NCBI GenBank assembly: GCA_937996725.1
Contig: CALKUR010000148.1
Location: 1 to 6,063, forward strand
From: an uncultured Dechloromonas sp.
GTDB taxonomy: Bacteria; Pseudomonadota; Gammaproteobacteria; Burkholderiales; Rhodocyclaceae
Length of the DNA: 6,063 nt
Direction: 5' to 3'
Positions within the stretch are counted from its first letter, which is position 1. Each line of letters opens with the position of its first letter. Positions 4,598-6,063 of the stretch are shown here, piece after piece. The notes under the pieces are model-generated. The model was not told the DNA's origin. It ran no database searches and worked only from the letters and a program-made list of their open reading frames with translations. Position numbers and translations under genes: made by a program.

Positions 4598-6063
4598 TCA
4601 GACCGGGGTACCCGGTTTGTCGCGTTTGACGAGCCTGGAGAATAGCACCGGCAAAAGGAAGAGGGTGCACACGGTGGCAGAGATAATGCCGCCCACGATC
4701 ACGACCGCGAACGGACGTTGCGTTTCAGACCCGATGCCGTGAGAAAGTGCGGCCGGCAACAAGCCCAGGCCGGCCATCAGCGCCGTCATAATGATGGGGC
4801 GCATACGGAGCACGGCACCTTCCCGAACGGCCTGGTCGAACGGTTTGCCATTGCGCAACATCTCGACGATTTCTTCGACCATGATCACCCCGTTCTGGAT
4901 CGCAATACCGGAAACGGCGATAAAGCCGACCGCCGCCGAGATCGAGAGATGCAGTCCGCTAATGGCTAGGCCGAACAGGCCGCCGATCAATGTGGTGGGT
5001 GCAAGCGCAAGAATGATGGCGGCGATTTTGTAAGATCGGAACATCCAGAAGAGCAAACCGAAAATTGCAATCAGGCTGGCCGGCACGATCACCTTGAGCC
5101 GCGCCATAGCGCGCTGCTGATTTTCGAATTGTCCCCCCCAAGTCATGGTGTAGCCGGGGGGTAACGCGATTTCCCGTTTCACTTTGCGCTGGGCTTCCTT
5201 GATAAAGCTACCCATGTCTCGACCCGACAGATTAGCTTTGACGGATACCGCACGCATGCCCGCCTCGCGGGAGATGCGTGATGCCCCCTGTTTGACTTCG
5301 ATGTTGGCGATTTCGCCAAGCGGGATCGTGTGGTTGCCGTCGCCGGGTAACTCGATGGCGAGCGCGGCAATGTCATTGATGGATGCACGGTTGGGTCGCG
5401 ACATCCTCACGGTGACGTCGAAGCGGCGATCGCCTTCGTAAAAACCAGTTGCTTCGTAGCCACCCATAGCGGTCTCGAAGGTGCGGTTAATTTCGCTGAT
5501 CGGAATACCAAGCCGGGCCATCTTTTCCCGATTGGGAATCACTGAAATCTCGGTCTGGCCACCGACCTGAATGGCGGCAACTTCAATCGCTCCCTTGATG
5601 CCGGCGATGATGCCTGCCACGTGGTCGGCTTTTTCCTGAAGGATATTGAGGTCCGGGCCAAAAATCTTGACGGCGATTTCGCCTTTGACCCCAGAGAGAG
5701 ATTCTTCTACGTTATCCTGGATCACCTGCGAGAAGTTGGTTGGCACGCCCGGCATGGCGCTTAGGCCGGTGCTCATGCTTTCAACCAGGGCTTCCTTGGT
5801 GGCAAAGCGCCACTCGGACCTTGGCGCCAGATCCACAAGGATTTCGATATTGTTCGGTCCCTTAGGGTCAGTGCCTTCGTCAGGTCGCCCAATGTGCGTG
5901 ATGATCTTCCGCGTTTCCGGGTAAGTGCTCATGTAGGCGCGAACCGAGCGTTCGACGTCACGTGTCTGCTCAAAGTGTGTGGCTGGCGGCAACATGATAG
6001 TCAACCAGATATTGCCTTCATCCAGCTTGGGCAGGAATTCCGTGCCGATGACCGGGATCATGA
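4598..6063 (-). CDS. Heavy-metal RND efflux pump (CzcA/CusA family), C-terminal half
   Basis: This frame is open to the right edge and is the C-terminal half (about 488 residues) of an inner-membrane proton-driven RND transporter. Full proteins have about 1,030-1,060 residues. The Met at 6061 is internal: the residues after it, E-F-L-P-K-L-D-E-G-N-I-W-L, are the mid-protein signature of the heavy-metal subfamily. The second periplasmic pore domain follows, with G-R-P-D-E-G-T-D-P (58-66) and S-L-S-G-V-K-G-E-I-A (121-130), numbered from that Met. About five hydrophobic segments follow near 322-341, 346-368, 372-397, 420-440 and 449-475, with G-S-E-T-Q-R-P-F-A at 444-452 typical of the family. 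The exported metal cannot be settled here. The membrane-fusion and outer-membrane partners, normally adjacent, would lie beyond the right edge. The downstream genes follow closely on the same strand. Confidence 0.95.
   Translation of the reverse strand, partial: MIPVIGTEFLPKLDEGNIWLTIMLPPATHFEQTRDVERSVRAYMSTYPETRKIITHIGRPDEGTDPKGPNNIEILVDLAPRSEWRFATKEALVESMSTGLSAMPGVPTNFSQVIQDNVEESLSGVKGEIAVKIFGPDLNILQEKADHVAGIIAGIKGAIEVAAIQVGGQTEISVIPNREKMARLGIPISEINRTFETAMGGYEATGFYEGDRRFDVTVRMSRPNRASINDIAALAIELPGDGNHTIPLGEIANIEVKQGASRISREAGMRAVSVKANLSGRDMGSFIKEAQRKVKREIALPPGYTMTWGGQFENQQRAMARLKVIVPASLIAIFGLLFWMFRSYKIAAIILALAPTTLIGGLFGLAISGLHLSISAAVGFIAVSGIAIQNGVIMVEEIVEMLRNGKPFDQAVREGAVLRMRPIIMTALMAGLGLLPAALSHGIGSETQRPFAVVIVGGIISATVCTLFLLPVLFSRLVKRDKPGTPV

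Noticed and set aside
4602..4616. Inverted repeat ACCGGG/CCCGGT around GTA at the end of the RND gene
   Set aside because: It is inside the coding sequence (codons for K-P-G-T-P-V) and has no T tract after it on the minus strand, so it does not look like a terminator or operator.
1..6063. Search for CRISPR repeats, insertion-sequence ends, tRNA genes, toxin-antitoxin pairs or phage genes
   Set aside because: No spaced direct repeats, terminal inverted repeats with a transposase, tRNA cloverleaf or phage-like frame was visible. Apart from the left edge, the window is ordinary core-genome and metal-resistance sequence.

Overview
The window looks like chromosomal DNA from a betaproteobacterium, possibly of the Rhodocyclales or Nitrosomonadales type. 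This is inferred from moderately high GC, an arginine-type elongation factor P (EF-P) paired with its rhamnosyltransferase EarP, and the TypA and group II truncated haemoglobin sequences. No 16S rRNA or other decisive taxonomic marker is present.

Layout from the left. Positions 1-134 are a puzzling edge. A minus-strand start with a good Shine-Dalgarno (SD) resembles the N-terminus of the mechanosensitive channel MscL, but the resemblance stops after 15 codons. Beyond that point, toward the edge, the DNA reads better as the coding strand of an unidentified plus-strand gene. Next come a plus-strand truncated haemoglobin (161-559), an intergenic region with a strong extended -10 promoter (about 624-632), and typA/bipA (727-2577). 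A perfect 16-bp inverted repeat flanked by A and T tracts (2625-2660) is a bidirectional terminator shared with the convergent minus-strand genes.

The rest of the window is a colinear minus-strand block. In transcription order it holds the C-terminal half of a heavy-metal RND efflux pump (6063-4598), a 60-residue DUF1289 protein with a four-cysteine motif (4570-4388), earP (4364-3309) and efp (3233-2673). The first three are separated by only 27 and 23 bp. The earP-efp gap is 75 bp and may contain a separate efp promoter.

Functionally the centre is a translation-factor neighbourhood. TypA is a ribosome-binding GTPase. EF-P rescues ribosomes stalled on polyproline, and EarP is expected to activate EF-P by rhamnosylating Arg32. 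The dTDP-rhamnose supply genes (rmlABCD) are not in the window. The RND pump belongs to metal export and its partner genes lie beyond the right edge. No phage, insertion sequence, CRISPR, tRNA or rRNA gene was seen, and I found no convincing undescribed system. The item most worth a second look is the broken or chimeric left edge.
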